The notes: generated by a model from the sequence alone, not told the origin. A stretch of DNA of 64,000 bases from CAVVSD01 sp963750895 (GCA_963750895.1 CAVVSD010000007.1:1-64000), one strand, 5' to 3'; shown: positions 34,339 through 43,232, counted from the first letter of the stretch. Numbers and translations: made by a program.

Positions 34339-35399
34339 GCTCTCCCCTCCAGCTTCAGCGTCGCCTTGACGCCCCGGTACGCGAAGGCGTCAGCGTACGC
34401 GTCGAGCGGCACGCGCAGCCCGACGAACGCCTCGAGCGCCTCCGGCCAGCGGGCGCGCGCGGCGTCCAGATGGGCGACCGCCGCCGACCAGTCGATCCGG
34501 TTGGCGTTGACGCTGCCGAAGAGCGCTCGGTTCTCGAGGATCGCGTCGACGCCGAGGACGCGCCCGTCGATCGACACGTCGCGCGGGCGCCCGTCGATGC
34601 CGAGCAGGCAGGCGACGCCGTTGCGGCGCAGGAGCGTGAGCGTGTCGAGCATGATCTGCGCGTCGCCCGCGGCCTCGACCACCACGTCGAAGCCGCCCAC
34701 CTCGCCCGCGAGGTCGCGCAGCGGTGCGTCGTCCGTGGCGACGAAGCGCGCGCCGCACGCTTGCACGAGACGCTCCTTGAGCCCGTCGGGCGCACGGTCC
34801 GCGGCCCACACGTCGAGGCCTTCCATGCGCAGGAGGTACGTCGCGAGCATGCCGATCGCGCCCGTGCCGACGACGAGTGCGCGCCGCGGGCCCCACGGCT
34901 GGCGGCCGCCGATCGCCCGGACGTGGCGCAGCGCGCGCTCGCAGACGGACGCCGGCTCGGAGAGCACGCCGAGCCGCCCGAGCGTCCGCGGGACGGGGAC
35001 GAGGTGCTCCGGCGCCTCCGCGACGAGCTCCGCGGCGAACCCGTGCAGGCGCGTGATCCCACGCTCGAGGTAGTCCCCGGTGTCGCAGGAGTCGGGCGCG
35101 CCCTGCGCGCACGGGATGCAATGGCCGCAGGAGCGGCGGACGGTGGCGGTGACGAGGTCGCCGCGCGCGAAGTCCCCCGCGTCGCGCTCGACCCGGCCGA
35201 GCAGCTCGTGGCCCAGCACGAGCCGGTCCTCGCCGTCGGGCGCGACGCCGAACAGGCCCTCGGAGATCTCGCGGTCGGTGCCGCAGACCCCGATCTCGAG
35301 CGGGCGCACGAGCACCGTCCCCGGCGCCGCGGTGGGCGCCGGCACGTCGGCCACCTGGGTGGCGTCTGCGCGGCCGGGGAACGTGACGAGACCCTGCAT
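34335..35399 (-). CDS. Glucose 1-dehydrogenase-like zinc-dependent MDR dehydrogenase
   Basis: A 354-residue medium-chain dehydrogenase. Catalytic zinc ligands are seen in EIGVCGTDREI and LVLGHELLG; the structural zinc Cys cluster is RRSCGHCIPCAQGAPDSCDT; the nucleotide-binding loop is VVGTGAIGMLATYLL. LTLLRRNGVACLLGI and FGSVNANRIDW are characteristic of archaeal-type glucose dehydrogenases. It oxidises an aldose to its lactone with NAD(P). ATG 35399. It is the first gene of a two-gene leftward operon with the epimerase. Confidence 0.87.
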   Translation of the reverse strand: MQGLVTFPGRADATQVADVPAPTAAPGTVLVRPLEIGVCGTDREISEGLFGVAPDGEDRLVLGHELLGRVERDAGDFARGDLVTATVRRSCGHCIPCAQGAPDSCDTGDYLERGITRLHGFAAELVAEAPEHLVPVPRTLGRLGVLSEPASVCERALRHVRAIGGRQPWGPRRALVVGTGAIGMLATYLLRMEGLDVWAADRAPDGLKERLVQACGARFVATDDAPLRDLAGEVGGFDVVVEAAGDAQIMLDTLTLLRRNGVACLLGIDGRPRDVSIDGRVLGVDAILENRALFGSVNANRIDWSAAVAHLDAARARWPEALEAFVGLRVPLDAYADAFAYRGVKATLKLEGRA

Positions 35400-35514
35400 C
35401 GCGTCATCCTCGCTGATGAGGGCGACCCTTCGCCAAACCGTGGGGGTTCCCCCGATGTGGCGGGTGCCGCGCCGGACGTACGGTCGCGACGACAACCCCC
35501 ACCGGAGGCGCACC

Positions 35515-35814
35515 ATGATCGCCGCCCGTCGTCGCACCGCCCTCCTCGCCGCCGCTGCCGTCGCCGCGGCCGCGGCCCTCCCCAGCTCCGCCCTCGCCGG
35601 CACGTACGGTGCCCAGCGCAGCTCGGACGACGTCCTCACCGCCGATGACCTCTGCGCCGTCCGCGCCGCGCTCGGCAGCGGCGATCCCCGGCGCGAGCGG
35701 GCGGCGCGGGACGTCCTTGCCGGGTCCGCGGGCGTCCTCGCCCTTGCGGACCCGTGGATCCTCCACCACCACGGCCTGAACACCGCTCGCGGCTGCGCGG
35801 CGCCGGAGGCGTGA
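35515..35814 (+). CDS. Small secreted protein (99 aa)
   Basis: A clear signal peptide (MIAARRRT, then an Ala-rich core, with probable cleavage at ALAGTYG) precedes a 70-residue mature region. The mature part has two Cys (DDLCAVR and RGCAAPE) that could form one disulphide, and an acidic/arginine-rich middle. ATG 35515 is preceded by CGGAGG. No family recognised. It is divergent from the sugar dehydrogenase; the promoter region 35400-35514 holds the dyad GGGGG-TT-CCCCC, which I do not interpret. Confidence 0.65.
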   Translation: MIAARRRTALLAAAAVAAAAALPSSALAGTYGAQRSSDDVLTADDLCAVRAALGSGDPRRERAARDVLAGSAGVLALADPWILHHHGLNTARGCAAPEA

Positions 35815-35831
35815 ACGGCGCGCCGGAGGTC

Positions 35832-35861
35832 TTGGCCGCCGGAGGTCGCGCTGACTAGCCT
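35832..35861 (+). promoter_or_regulatory. Promoter of the coiled-coil protein gene
   Basis: TTGGCC (35832-35837), an 18-bp spacer, and TAGCCT (35856-35861), with only 9 nt to the ATG at 35871. The layout is the same as at 14009-14038, which points to a near-leaderless transcript. Confidence 0.5.
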
Positions 35862-35870
35862 CTGCGGACC

Positions 35871-36374
35871 ATGGTTCGGCCGTCGGCGCGTCACGAGCAC
35901 ACCGCCTCGGTGTACGAGACGGCCGCGGCGCGCCACGAGAAGTCCGCGCAGCACTTCGACGCGAAGGGCGATGCCGAGCGCGCAGAGCTCGAGCGCCGCA
36001 GCGCGGCCCTCGCGCGTCAGGGCGCCGCGCTCGCGCGGGAGCGCGCGAGCCTGCAGCAGGAGCGCGCGCGGCTGCGTGCCCGCGACCGTCTCACGCGTGG
36101 CCGCGAGGACCGCTCGGAGGAGCGCGAGCGGGTCGCCGACGCCCGCGACCGGATCGCCGACCAGCGCGAGGTCGACGCCGATGAGCGCGAGGTGCTCGCC
36201 GACGTCCGGGAGGGCAGCACGGCCGAGCGCGAGGTCCGGCGGCTGGAACGCGAGGCCCAGGCCCGCGAGCGCGCGGCAGCGCACGCCCGTCGCGAGCAGG
36301 CCGAGCTGCGCAGGGAGGTCGCGGCGAGCGAGGGGCTTGCCGGCGACGACATCGGGTCCGGCGACGAGCGCTGA
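35871..36374 (+). CDS. Highly charged coiled-coil protein (167 aa)
   Basis: From about residue 18 to 150 the protein is almost entirely Arg, Glu, Ala, Asp and Gln in long heptad-like blocks: ARHEKSAQHFDAKGDAER, then LARERASLQQERARLRARDR, then ERERVADARDRIADQREVDA. The block VADARDRIADQREVDADERE is internally repetitive with a 7-residue step (VADARDR/IADQREV/DADEREV). There is no signal peptide or membrane segment. It is likely a single long helix that forms rods or binds another coiled coil. Function unknown. It converges on the histidine kinase gene, 9 nt away. Confidence 0.65.
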   Translation: MVRPSARHEHTASVYETAAARHEKSAQHFDAKGDAERAELERRSAALARQGAALARERASLQQERARLRARDRLTRGREDRSEERERVADARDRIADQREVDADEREVLADVREGSTAEREVRRLEREAQARERAAAHARREQAELRREVAASEGLAGDDIGSGDER

Positions 36375-36382
36375 CGGACGGG

Positions 36383-37838
36383 TCAGGTGGCGCGTGACAG
36401 CGCGTCGAATCGGTCCGGCGACGCGTCGGTGGCCTGCGGCACGCACGGGATCTCGACGTGCACCCGCGTGCCGCCGCCCGATGGGCTGTCGATCGCGATC
36501 GTGCCGTCGAGCGCGGCGACGCGGTCGGCGAGACCGCTGAGGCCCGACCCGCGGCTCGCGTCGGCGCCGCCGACGCCGTCGTCGGCGATCTCGATGCGCA
36601 CGACGCCGTCGGCCTGGCGGACGGAGACCCTCGCGGCGGACGCCTGCGCGTACTTCGCCACGTTCGTCAGCGCCTCGGAGACGACGAAGTACGCCGCGAT
36701 CTCGACGGGCGGCGGCAGGCGCTCCTCGTCGGCCTCGACCGTCACCGGCACCGGCGCGCGGGAGGCGAGTGCCGTGATCGCCGGTTCCAGACCACGATCG
36801 ATGAGCACCGCCGGATGGATGCCGCGGGCGAGCTCGCGCAGCTCGGCCAGCCCCGTCCGCAGCTCCGACTGCGCGCGGTCGAGCATCGCGGCCGCCTCGG
36901 CGTCGTCCTCGACCATGAGCCGGACCCTGCCGAGCAGCAGGTTCACGCTGACCAGACGCGACTGCGCGCCGTCGTGCAGGTCGCGCTCCAGGCGCCGGCG
37001 CTCGGCGTCGCCCGCGTTCACCAGCCGGACGCGCGACGCGCGCAGCTCCTGCAGGCGCGTCATGAGCTCGGCATCGAGCCGCGTGACGTGGCTCTGCAGC
37101 AGGCCACCGAGGAACGCGATCGGCAGCAGCGCGGTCACCCCGAACGCGACCCACCAGAACACGGGCGTGTCCGCGGCGGTCCCGGCGGTCACGACGAGGA
37201 ACGCGACCAGCCCGCACACGTACACGGGCGTGAGCGGGACGCGGTCGATCCGGTCGGCGTGCCGCCAGCGCCGCCACAGGCGCACGACGACGACGAGCAG
37301 GAGCACGAGGTAGAGCGCCGTCTGGATCATCGTCAGCGCATTGGCAGACGTCTGCGTTGCGTCTCGACCAGCCAGAGATTCTGGGGCAGTCGTCGCACGC
37401 GAGCTCCTCCGGCCCCGAGAAGAACAACGCAGGGATCGCGCCCAGCGTGAACAGCCCGTAGCCGGCGAGCACGATCTTGCGGTCGGTTCCCGGTGGGAGA
37501 CGGCCCGTCGGGAAGCTCACGAGGAGGTGCAGGAACACGCCGCCCCACAGCCCGCCGGCGACGAGCCCCAACGAGAAGGCGAGCGCCGAGTTCGCGAGCG
37601 AGATCGCCGCGACGCACCAGGCGAAGCCGAGGGCGACCATGAGCAGGCCGACGCGGCTGGCGGGCCGTCGGTGCGTGGCGTAGAGACCGGTCCCGACGAA
37701 GCTCCAGACCACGATGGGCCCGAGGACCGCCCACGCGAGGTCCGCGTCCTCCCGGTCGCTCGTGAGCAGGACCACGACCACGCCGGCGCTGCACAGGGCG
37801 GCTGCGAGAAGGACTGCGCGCCGGCGCCCGACGGTCAT
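36383..37838 (-). CDS. NarL-type membrane sensor histidine kinase (two frameshifts)
   Basis: When repaired, a kinase of about 486 residues starting MTVGRRRAVLLAAALCSAG. Six or more membrane segments occupy the first 240 residues. HisKA_3 follows with the phosphoaccepting His in ERRRLERDLHDGAQSRLV, and a HATPase with SEALTNVAKYA and IADDGVGGAD. Two single-base losses, in the C run near 37384 and near 37355, split the frame between FFSGPEELACDDCP and TSANALTMIQTALYLV. No LuxR response regulator is adjacent apart from the hydrolase-LuxR fusion transcribed divergently. It probably detects a membrane or envelope signal. Confidence 0.82.
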
Positions 37839-37891
37839 CGCGCGAATGTGCCACAGCCGACCCTCAGGATGCAACCTCGGCGCCGGCACGA

Positions 37892-37918
37892 CGAGGGGCC
37901 GCACATGGCGGCCCCTCG
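37892..37918. repeat. Strong GC-rich hairpin between divergent genes
   Basis: CGAGGGGCCGC (37892-37902), loop ACATG, GCGGCCCCTCG (37908-37918): 11-bp perfect arms. It looks like a terminator without a T-tract but sits between two divergent starts, where no terminator is expected. It could lie in the 5' region of the hydrolase-LuxR mRNA. Confidence 0.6.
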
Positions 37919-37978
37919 ACGGTCACAGAGTGTTCGGGCGCGGTGTCAGTCGCAGCGTAGAGGCGGTACGGTCGGGAT

Positions 37979-39043
37979 GTGAAGCAGGAGGTCCGCTTCT
38001 GCACCGCATCGGACGGCGTCCGTCTCGGGTACGCGGTGCACGGACGCGGCCCGCCGCTCGTGCGCGTCGCGACGTGGCTCACGCATCTGGGCAGCGACTG
38101 GGAGAGCCCGGTGTGGAGCCACTGGCTCGCGCGCCTCGGCGAGCGCAACACCGTCGTGCGCTACGACGAGCGGGGATGCGGTCTGTCCGCTGCCGGCGTG
38201 GGGAGGCCGTCGCTCGAGACGTGGGTCGGGGACCTCGAGGCGGTCGTCGACGCCAGCGGCGTCGACCGCTTCGCACTGCTGGGCATCTCGCAGGGCGCCG
38301 CCATCGCGGTCGCCTACACGGTGCGCCATCCGGAGCGCGTCACCGACCTGGTCCTCTACGGCGGCTACGCGCGCGGCCGCAAGCTCCGTGGCGGGGTCGC
38401 CGAGGAGCGCGCGCTCCTCGCGTCGATCCAGGCCGGCTGGGACGCGCCGGAACCCACGTTCCGCCGCACGTTCAGCATGCTGTTCCTCCCTCACGGCACG
38501 CCGGAGCAGATGCAGTGGTTCGAGGATCAGCTGCGCTCGACCACCTCGCCGGAGAACGCCGCGTTGCTGATCGACGTGCGCGGCGACCTGGATGTCACCG
38601 CGCTCGCGCCGCAGGTCCGCGCCCGCACGCTCGTGCTGCACTGTCGCGGCGACCGGGTCGTCCCGGTCGAGGAGGGGCTCCTGCTCGCCTCGCTCGTCCC
38701 GGGCGCGAGGCTGACGCTGCTGGACTCGCCCAATCACATCCTCCTCGGCGACGAGCCGGCGTGGGAGGAGTGCGTCGCGGAGCTGCACGGCTTCCTCGGG
38801 CCCCGCGCCGCCGCAGGCTCGCACATGGGCGTGGAGCAGCTCAGCCCGCGTGAGCTCGAGGTCCTCGAGCTCGTCGCCGCGGGGCTGACGAACGCCGCGG
38901 TCGCCGAGCGGTTGTGTCTCAGCGTTCGGACGGTCGAACGCCACCTGGCGAACATCTACGCGAAGCTCAGGGTGTCGGGGAAGGCCGGGCGCGCCGCGGC
39001 GGCCGCGCGCTTCGCCGAGTACGACACGGTCGGGCACGGCTGA
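37979..39043 (+). CDS. Alpha/beta hydrolase fused to a LuxR-type DNA-binding domain
   Basis: A 354-residue two-domain regulator. Residues about 1-275 form an alpha/beta hydrolase: RYDERGCGLSA, nucleophile elbow LLGISQGAAIAVA, catalytic-Asp region LVLHCRGDRVVPVEEG and LLDSPNHILL with the His. Residues about 285-345 are a LuxR helix-turn-helix: LSPRELEVLELVAAGLTNAA and VAERLCLSVRTVERHLANIY. Ser, Asp and His all appear present, so the sensor domain may still hydrolyse its ligand. GTG 37979 is used, with TACGGT upstream. Such fusions are known in bacteria but few have a ligand assigned. Confidence 0.87.
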   Translation: MKQEVRFCTASDGVRLGYAVHGRGPPLVRVATWLTHLGSDWESPVWSHWLARLGERNTVVRYDERGCGLSAAGVGRPSLETWVGDLEAVVDASGVDRFALLGISQGAAIAVAYTVRHPERVTDLVLYGGYARGRKLRGGVAEERALLASIQAGWDAPEPTFRRTFSMLFLPHGTPEQMQWFEDQLRSTTSPENAALLIDVRGDLDVTALAPQVRARTLVLHCRGDRVVPVEEGLLLASLVPGARLTLLDSPNHILLGDEPAWEECVAELHGFLGPRAAAGSHMGVEQLSPRELEVLELVAAGLTNAAVAERLCLSVRTVERHLANIYAKLRVSGKAGRAAAAARFAEYDTVGHG

Positions 39044-39169
39044 CGCGCCGGGGTCGCTGCGTGTTGCCCGTCACCGTGCGGGCGCACAGATGCGTGTACG
39101 CACCGATGCGCGGTCGCGGGGTCGGCCATAGCGTCGCGCCCAGCGACAAACGAGCAGGAGGGAGGCACC

Positions 39170-40048
39170 ATGACCACCGATCTCGCCACGGTGCCGGAGG
39201 CGCTTCGTCCCGTCGAGCCGATCGCCGCGCACATGGTCGCGAGCACCGACGGAACCCGGCTGCACGTCCGCGAATGGGGCCGCCGGGACGCTCAGCCGAT
39301 CGTCTTCGTCCACGGCTGGTCGCAGTGCGACCTGTGCTGGGCGCATCAGGTGCGCGGAGCGCTCGCGGAGCGCTTCCACCTCATCACGTTCGACCTGCGC
39401 GGACACGGCCGGTCCGACGCGCCGACCGAGGCCGGGCGGTACTCCGACGACCGCGTGTGGGCCGACGACCTGGCGGCGGTCCTCGAGGCGGTCTCGGCGC
39501 GGCGTCCGGTGCTCGTGGGCTGGTCGTACGGCGCGTTCGTCATCGCCGACTACCTGCGTGCGTACGGCGAGGAGGGGATCGGCGCGATCGCCCTCGTCGG
39601 GGCCTCCATGCGCCTGACGCCGCCCTACGAGGGCATCGGGCCGGGACTGCTCGAGAACGTCATGGACATGTGCGGCGCCGACCTGCTCGCGAACATCGAG
39701 GCCACGCGCCGCTTCCTCGCCGCGTGTACCCGGCGTCCGCGGACGCGCGCCGAGACGGAGACCGCGCTCGCCTGGAACATGACCGTGCCCGCGGAGGTCC
39801 GCGAAGCGCTGCGCGCCCGTGAGCTCGATGTCATGGACGTGTACGCCGCGACCATCGTCCCCATGCTCGTCAGCCACGGTCGCGACGACGCGATCGTGCT
39901 CCCGGTCATGGCGCAGGAGCTGCTCGAACGCTGCCCGGCCGCCACGGCGTCGTGGTACGACGGGGTGGGACACGCGCCGTTCTGGGAGGCGGCCGACCGC
40001 TTCGACTCCGAGCTGGCGGCACTCGCCGAGCGCGCGTCACGCCCGTGA
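39170..40048 (+). CDS. Alpha/beta hydrolase (chloroperoxidase-like)
   Basis: A 292-residue hydrolase. The oxyanion-hole stretch is VFVHGWSQCDLCW, followed by TFDLRGHGRSDAP, nucleophile elbow VGWSYGAFV, Asp in SHGRDDAIVL and His in DGVGHAPFWEA. ATG 39170 is preceded by AGGAGGGAGG. It lies 126 nt after the hydrolase-LuxR fusion. The spacer holds the dyad TGCGT-GT-ACGCA (about 39090-39101), which could be bound by that LuxR protein, making this hydrolase a possible target. A strong terminator follows. Confidence 0.85.
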   Translation: MTTDLATVPEALRPVEPIAAHMVASTDGTRLHVREWGRRDAQPIVFVHGWSQCDLCWAHQVRGALAERFHLITFDLRGHGRSDAPTEAGRYSDDRVWADDLAAVLEAVSARRPVLVGWSYGAFVIADYLRAYGEEGIGAIALVGASMRLTPPYEGIGPGLLENVMDMCGADLLANIEATRRFLAACTRRPRTRAETETALAWNMTVPAEVREALRARELDVMDVYAATIVPMLVSHGRDDAIVLPVMAQELLERCPAATASWYDGVGHAPFWEAADRFDSELAALAERASRP

Positions 40049-40053
40049 CGTGA

Positions 40054-40079
40054 GAAGGGCCGCCTCTCGGCGGCCCTTC
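40054..40079. terminator. Bidirectional hairpin terminator
   Basis: GAAGGGCCGCC (40054-40064), loop TCTC, GGCGGCCCTTC (40069-40079): perfect 11-bp arms, with A-rich and T-rich edges (GAAGGG/CCCTTC). It lies 5 nt after the hydrolase stop and 30 nt before the nrdJ stop on the other strand, so it can serve both convergent genes. Confidence 0.85.
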
Positions 40080-40108
40080 GTCACTCCGTGCGGCGAGCGG
40101 CAGTCAGC

Positions 40109-43045
40109 TCAGCCGCAGCCGGTGTTGTTGCCGCAGCTGCTGCACGTGTAGCACGACCCCGTCCGCTGCATCATCCCGCCGCACTGGTTGCAGGCGGGCC
40201 CGAGGTCCAGCCCCATCATCCGGGCCGGGTGCACGGGGGGAGCGTCGGTCAGAGCGTCGGCGGCCGCGCGCGTCTGCCCTGGCTGGGAGCCGGCGACCGT
40301 CGGGATCCCGGCCGACGAGCCCGGGACCGCCGGGTCGGCGGGCTTCGTCGGCGCGTGGGCGCCGCCGTTGCCGTTCCCGTTCGTCGGGCCCGCGGTGTCC
40401 GACGACGCGGACGTGGCGGCCTCCTCCGCCGCCTTCCGCGCCCGGACCTCCTTCGTGAGGATGCCGAGCTCCTCCTGGGTGTCGACGTCCAGGAACCGGG
40501 ACGCGAGCCACCGCATGATGTAGTCGGGCATCGACTTCGCGAACGGGATCTCGGGGTTCTGCGTGATCCCCTCGGGCTCGAAGCGCATGTAGGAGAACTT
40601 CTGCACGAGCGTCTCCAGCGGCACGCCGTACTGCAGCGAGATGGAGATCGCCGTCGCGAAGGAGTTCATCATCCCTCGCAGCGTCGAGCCCTCCTTGCCG
40701 ATGTCGGTGAGGAAGATCTCGCCGACGGTGCCGTCCTCGTACATCCCGGCGGTGATGTAGCCCTCGTGGCCGCCGATCGAGAACTTGTGCGTGAGCGACT
40801 GGCGCTCGCGCGGCATCCGCTTGCGGGCGGGCCCCGCCTCCGCCGCGACCTGCGCCGTGGCGTTCGCCGTCGCCAGCGCGGTCGCCTCGTTGACGGCCTC
40901 GTCCAGCTCCGCCTGCGTGAAGATCGCGCCCGGCTTGACCGGCGCAGCGTCCTGGGCGTCGGTGCGCAGCGCCTGCGCCGTCTTGGACCCGTCGCGGTAG
41001 ATCGCCAGCGCCTTGACGCCCAGCCGCCACGCCTCGGTGTACGCGTCGGCGATGTCGTCGACCGTCACGTCGCTGGGCATGTTGACCGTCTTGGAGATCG
41101 CGCCCGACAGGAACGGCTGGACCGCGCCCATCATCTTGATGTGGCCGAGGTGCGAGATCGCGCGCTGACCGACCGCGACGTCGAAGACCGGCAGGTGCTC
41201 GGGCTTGAGGTGCGGCGCCTCGACGATCGAGTTCGTGGCGTTGATGTGCGCCTCGATCTCCGCGATCTGCTCACCCGGGTAGCCCAGCGTGTCCAGCGCG
41301 AGCGGCACCGTGCGGTTGACGATCGTCATGTTCCCGCCGCCGACGAGCTCCTTGAACTTGACGAGCGAGAAGTCCGGCTCGATGCCGGTGGTGTCGCAGT
41401 CCATGAGGAAGGAGATCGTCCCGGTCGGCGCGAGGACCGTCGCCTGCGCGTTGCGGTAGCCGTGCTGCTCGCCGATCGTGACTGCGTCCTCCCACGAGGT
41501 GCGCGCCGCCTCGAGCAGCGGTGCGTCCTCGAGCGTGGAGTCCGGGATCGCGTAGGACGCGTCGCGGTGCATCCGCATGACCGCGTTGTGCGGCTCGCGG
41601 TTCTCCTCGTAGCGCTCGTACGGGCCCAGCGCGGCGGCGATGCGCGCCGACTGCGCGTACGCCCGGCCGGTCATGAGCGCCGTGATGGCCGCCGCCGTGC
41701 CGCGACCCGCGTCGGAGTCGTAGGGCATGCCGTTGGACATCAGGAAGGCGCCGAGGTTCGCGTAGCCCAGGCCGAGCTGGCGGAACGCGCGGGCGTTGAT
41801 CCCGATCTCCTCGGTGGGGTAGCTCGACGGGCCGACGATGATCTCCTGCGCGAGCAGGACGATGTCGACGGCGTGCTCGAACGTCCCGACGTCGAACGTG
41901 CCGTCCGCCCGGCGGAACTTCATGAGGTTCAGCGACGCGAGGTTGCAGGCCGAGTCGTCGACGTGCATGTACTCCGAGCACGGGTTCGACGCGTTGATGC
42001 GACCCGACGCCGGCGACGTGTGCCACTGGTTGATCGTCGTGTCGTACTGGACGCCCGGGTCGGCGCAGCGCCACGCGGCCTCGGCGATCTCGCGCATGAG
42101 CTCGCGCGCCTGGACCGTCTTGACCGGGGTGCCGTCGACGCGGCCGGTGAGCTCCCACTCCTCGTCGTTCTCGACGGCGTGCATGAAGGCGTCGGTCACG
42201 CGGACGGAGTTGTTGGCGTTCTGGTACTGGATCGACGTGAAGCCCTCACCGTCGATGGACATGTCGAAGCCCGCGCGCGCGAGTGCCTCGGCCTTGTCCT
42301 CCTCCTTGGCCTTGCACCAGATGAAGTGCTGGATGTCCGGATGGTCGACGTCGAGCACGACCATCTTCGCCGCGCGCCGCGTCTTGCCGCCGGACTTGAT
42401 CGTGCCGGCCCAGGAGTCGGCGCCGCGCATGAAGGACACGGGGCCGGAGGCGGTGCCGCCCTTGCTCAGCGGCTCCTCGGAACCACGGATCCGGGACAGG
42501 TTGATGCCCGAGCCCGAGCCACCGCGGAAGATCTTGCCCTCCTTGGTGTTCCAGGCCAGGATCGAGTCCATGTCGTCCTGCACCGACAGGATGAAGCAGG
42601 CCGAGCACTGCGGCTGCTCCTCGAAGCCGACGTTGAACCAGACCGGCGAGTTGAAGGCCGCGTACTGGTGGAGCAGGATGTACGTGAGCTCCGCCTCGAA
42701 GGCGTCGCCGTCGTCGGACGTCGCGAAGTAGCCGCGGCCGCGGCCCCAGTCGGCGATCGTGCCGGCGACGCGGCTGATCATCTGCTTGACCGAGCGCTCG
42801 CGCGTGGGCGAGTCGAGCTGGCCGCGGAAGTACTTCTGGGAGACGATGTTCGTCGAGTTCTGCGACCAGGTCGCGGGGAACTCGACCCCCTCCTGGCGGA
42901 AGGAGCCGACCGCCGCCGTCCGCGTTTCCCACTCGACCGTGTCGAACGGGTGCACGCCGGGCTGGGTGAAGCGGCGCTGGATGCGCATCGCCTCTCCGGA
43001 GACGACACCGTCGGTGGTGAGGGGAGACTGCGTCGGAGGCGTCAT
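40109..43045 (-). CDS. nrdJ: Adenosylcobalamin-dependent class II ribonucleoside-diphosphate reductase
   Basis: A 978-residue B12-dependent reductase that makes deoxynucleotides. Catalytic-domain stretches include QCSACFILSVQDDMDSILAW, FRGGSGSGINLSRIRG, NPCSEYMHVDDSACNLASLN and VLAPTGTISFLMDCDTTGIE. The C-terminal tail has the zinc/redox motifs CNQCGG and CYTCSSCGNNTGCG that re-reduce the active-site disulphide. Length is normal and I see no intein or insertion. ATG 43045 has AAGGAG 6 nt upstream. No cobalamin riboswitch core or NrdR-box pair is evident in the 125 nt upstream. It acts alone; no small subunit gene is nearby. Confidence 0.96.
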   Translation of the reverse strand: MTPPTQSPLTTDGVVSGEAMRIQRRFTQPGVHPFDTVEWETRTAAVGSFRQEGVEFPATWSQNSTNIVSQKYFRGQLDSPTRERSVKQMISRVAGTIADWGRGRGYFATSDDGDAFEAELTYILLHQYAAFNSPVWFNVGFEEQPQCSACFILSVQDDMDSILAWNTKEGKIFRGGSGSGINLSRIRGSEEPLSKGGTASGPVSFMRGADSWAGTIKSGGKTRRAAKMVVLDVDHPDIQHFIWCKAKEEDKAEALARAGFDMSIDGEGFTSIQYQNANNSVRVTDAFMHAVENDEEWELTGRVDGTPVKTVQARELMREIAEAAWRCADPGVQYDTTINQWHTSPASGRINASNPCSEYMHVDDSACNLASLNLMKFRRADGTFDVGTFEHAVDIVLLAQEIIVGPSSYPTEEIGINARAFRQLGLGYANLGAFLMSNGMPYDSDAGRGTAAAITALMTGRAYAQSARIAAALGPYERYEENREPHNAVMRMHRDASYAIPDSTLEDAPLLEAARTSWEDAVTIGEQHGYRNAQATVLAPTGTISFLMDCDTTGIEPDFSLVKFKELVGGGNMTIVNRTVPLALDTLGYPGEQIAEIEAHINATNSIVEAPHLKPEHLPVFDVAVGQRAISHLGHIKMMGAVQPFLSGAISKTVNMPSDVTVDDIADAYTEAWRLGVKALAIYRDGSKTAQALRTDAQDAAPVKPGAIFTQAELDEAVNEATALATANATAQVAAEAGPARKRMPRERQSLTHKFSIGGHEGYITAGMYEDGTVGEIFLTDIGKEGSTLRGMMNSFATAISISLQYGVPLETLVQKFSYMRFEPEGITQNPEIPFAKSMPDYIMRWLASRFLDVDTQEELGILTKEVRARKAAEEAATSASSDTAGPTNGNGNGGAHAPTKPADPAVPGSSAGIPTVAGSQPGQTRAAADALTDAPPVHPARMMGLDLGPACNQCGGMMQRTGSCYTCSSCGNNTGCG

Positions 43046-43170
43046 GCTGCTCCTTCAGGATACCGGGGTCTGCCGGTCAAACGGGGGTGTGGGATGTGCC
43101 CACGGTGCCGCGTGATTCGCGCACGTTGCGGGGCTTTTCGCGCTTCCCGGGCTGGGCCCCGAGATCACAC

Positions 43171-43193
43171 GCCCGGTGGGAGTGCCACCGGGC
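43171..43193 (-). terminator. Hairpin terminator between the SDR gene and nrdJ
   Basis: GCCCGGTGG (43171-43179), loop GAGTG, CCACCGGGC (43185-43193): perfect 9-bp arms, 40 nt downstream of the leftward SDR stop and 125 nt upstream of the nrdJ start. It would insulate nrdJ from read-through. No T-tract, as is common in high-GC actinobacteria. Confidence 0.7.
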
Positions 43194-43232
43194 GGAGGAT
43201 GCTTGCGCGAGGGTCGGACGGAACCGGCCCGG

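Noticed and set aside
35436..35455. Palindromic GGGGG-TT-CCCCC
   Set aside because: A two-base loop cannot form a terminator, and with this GC content such a short run can arise by chance. No gene arrangement calls for it.
34335..37904. A 1189-codon leftward open frame suggesting a kinase-dehydrogenase fusion
   Set aside because: It joins the frameshifted kinase N-terminus to the sugar dehydrogenase through a shadow of the coiled-coil and secreted-protein genes. The kinase C-terminus lies in another frame and the dehydrogenase has its own start.
40109..43045. Intein in the ribonucleotide reductase
   Set aside because: Class II reductases often carry inteins, but the protein is collinear with the family throughout, with no splice-junction Cys/Ser...His-Asn blocks.
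43046..43170. Possible cobalamin riboswitch or NrdR boxes before nrdJ
   Set aside because: Only about 125 nt are available, and I find neither the conserved B12-box core nor a pair of NrdR-like A/T-rich boxes. The short GTGGG/CCCAC pair is too weak to name.
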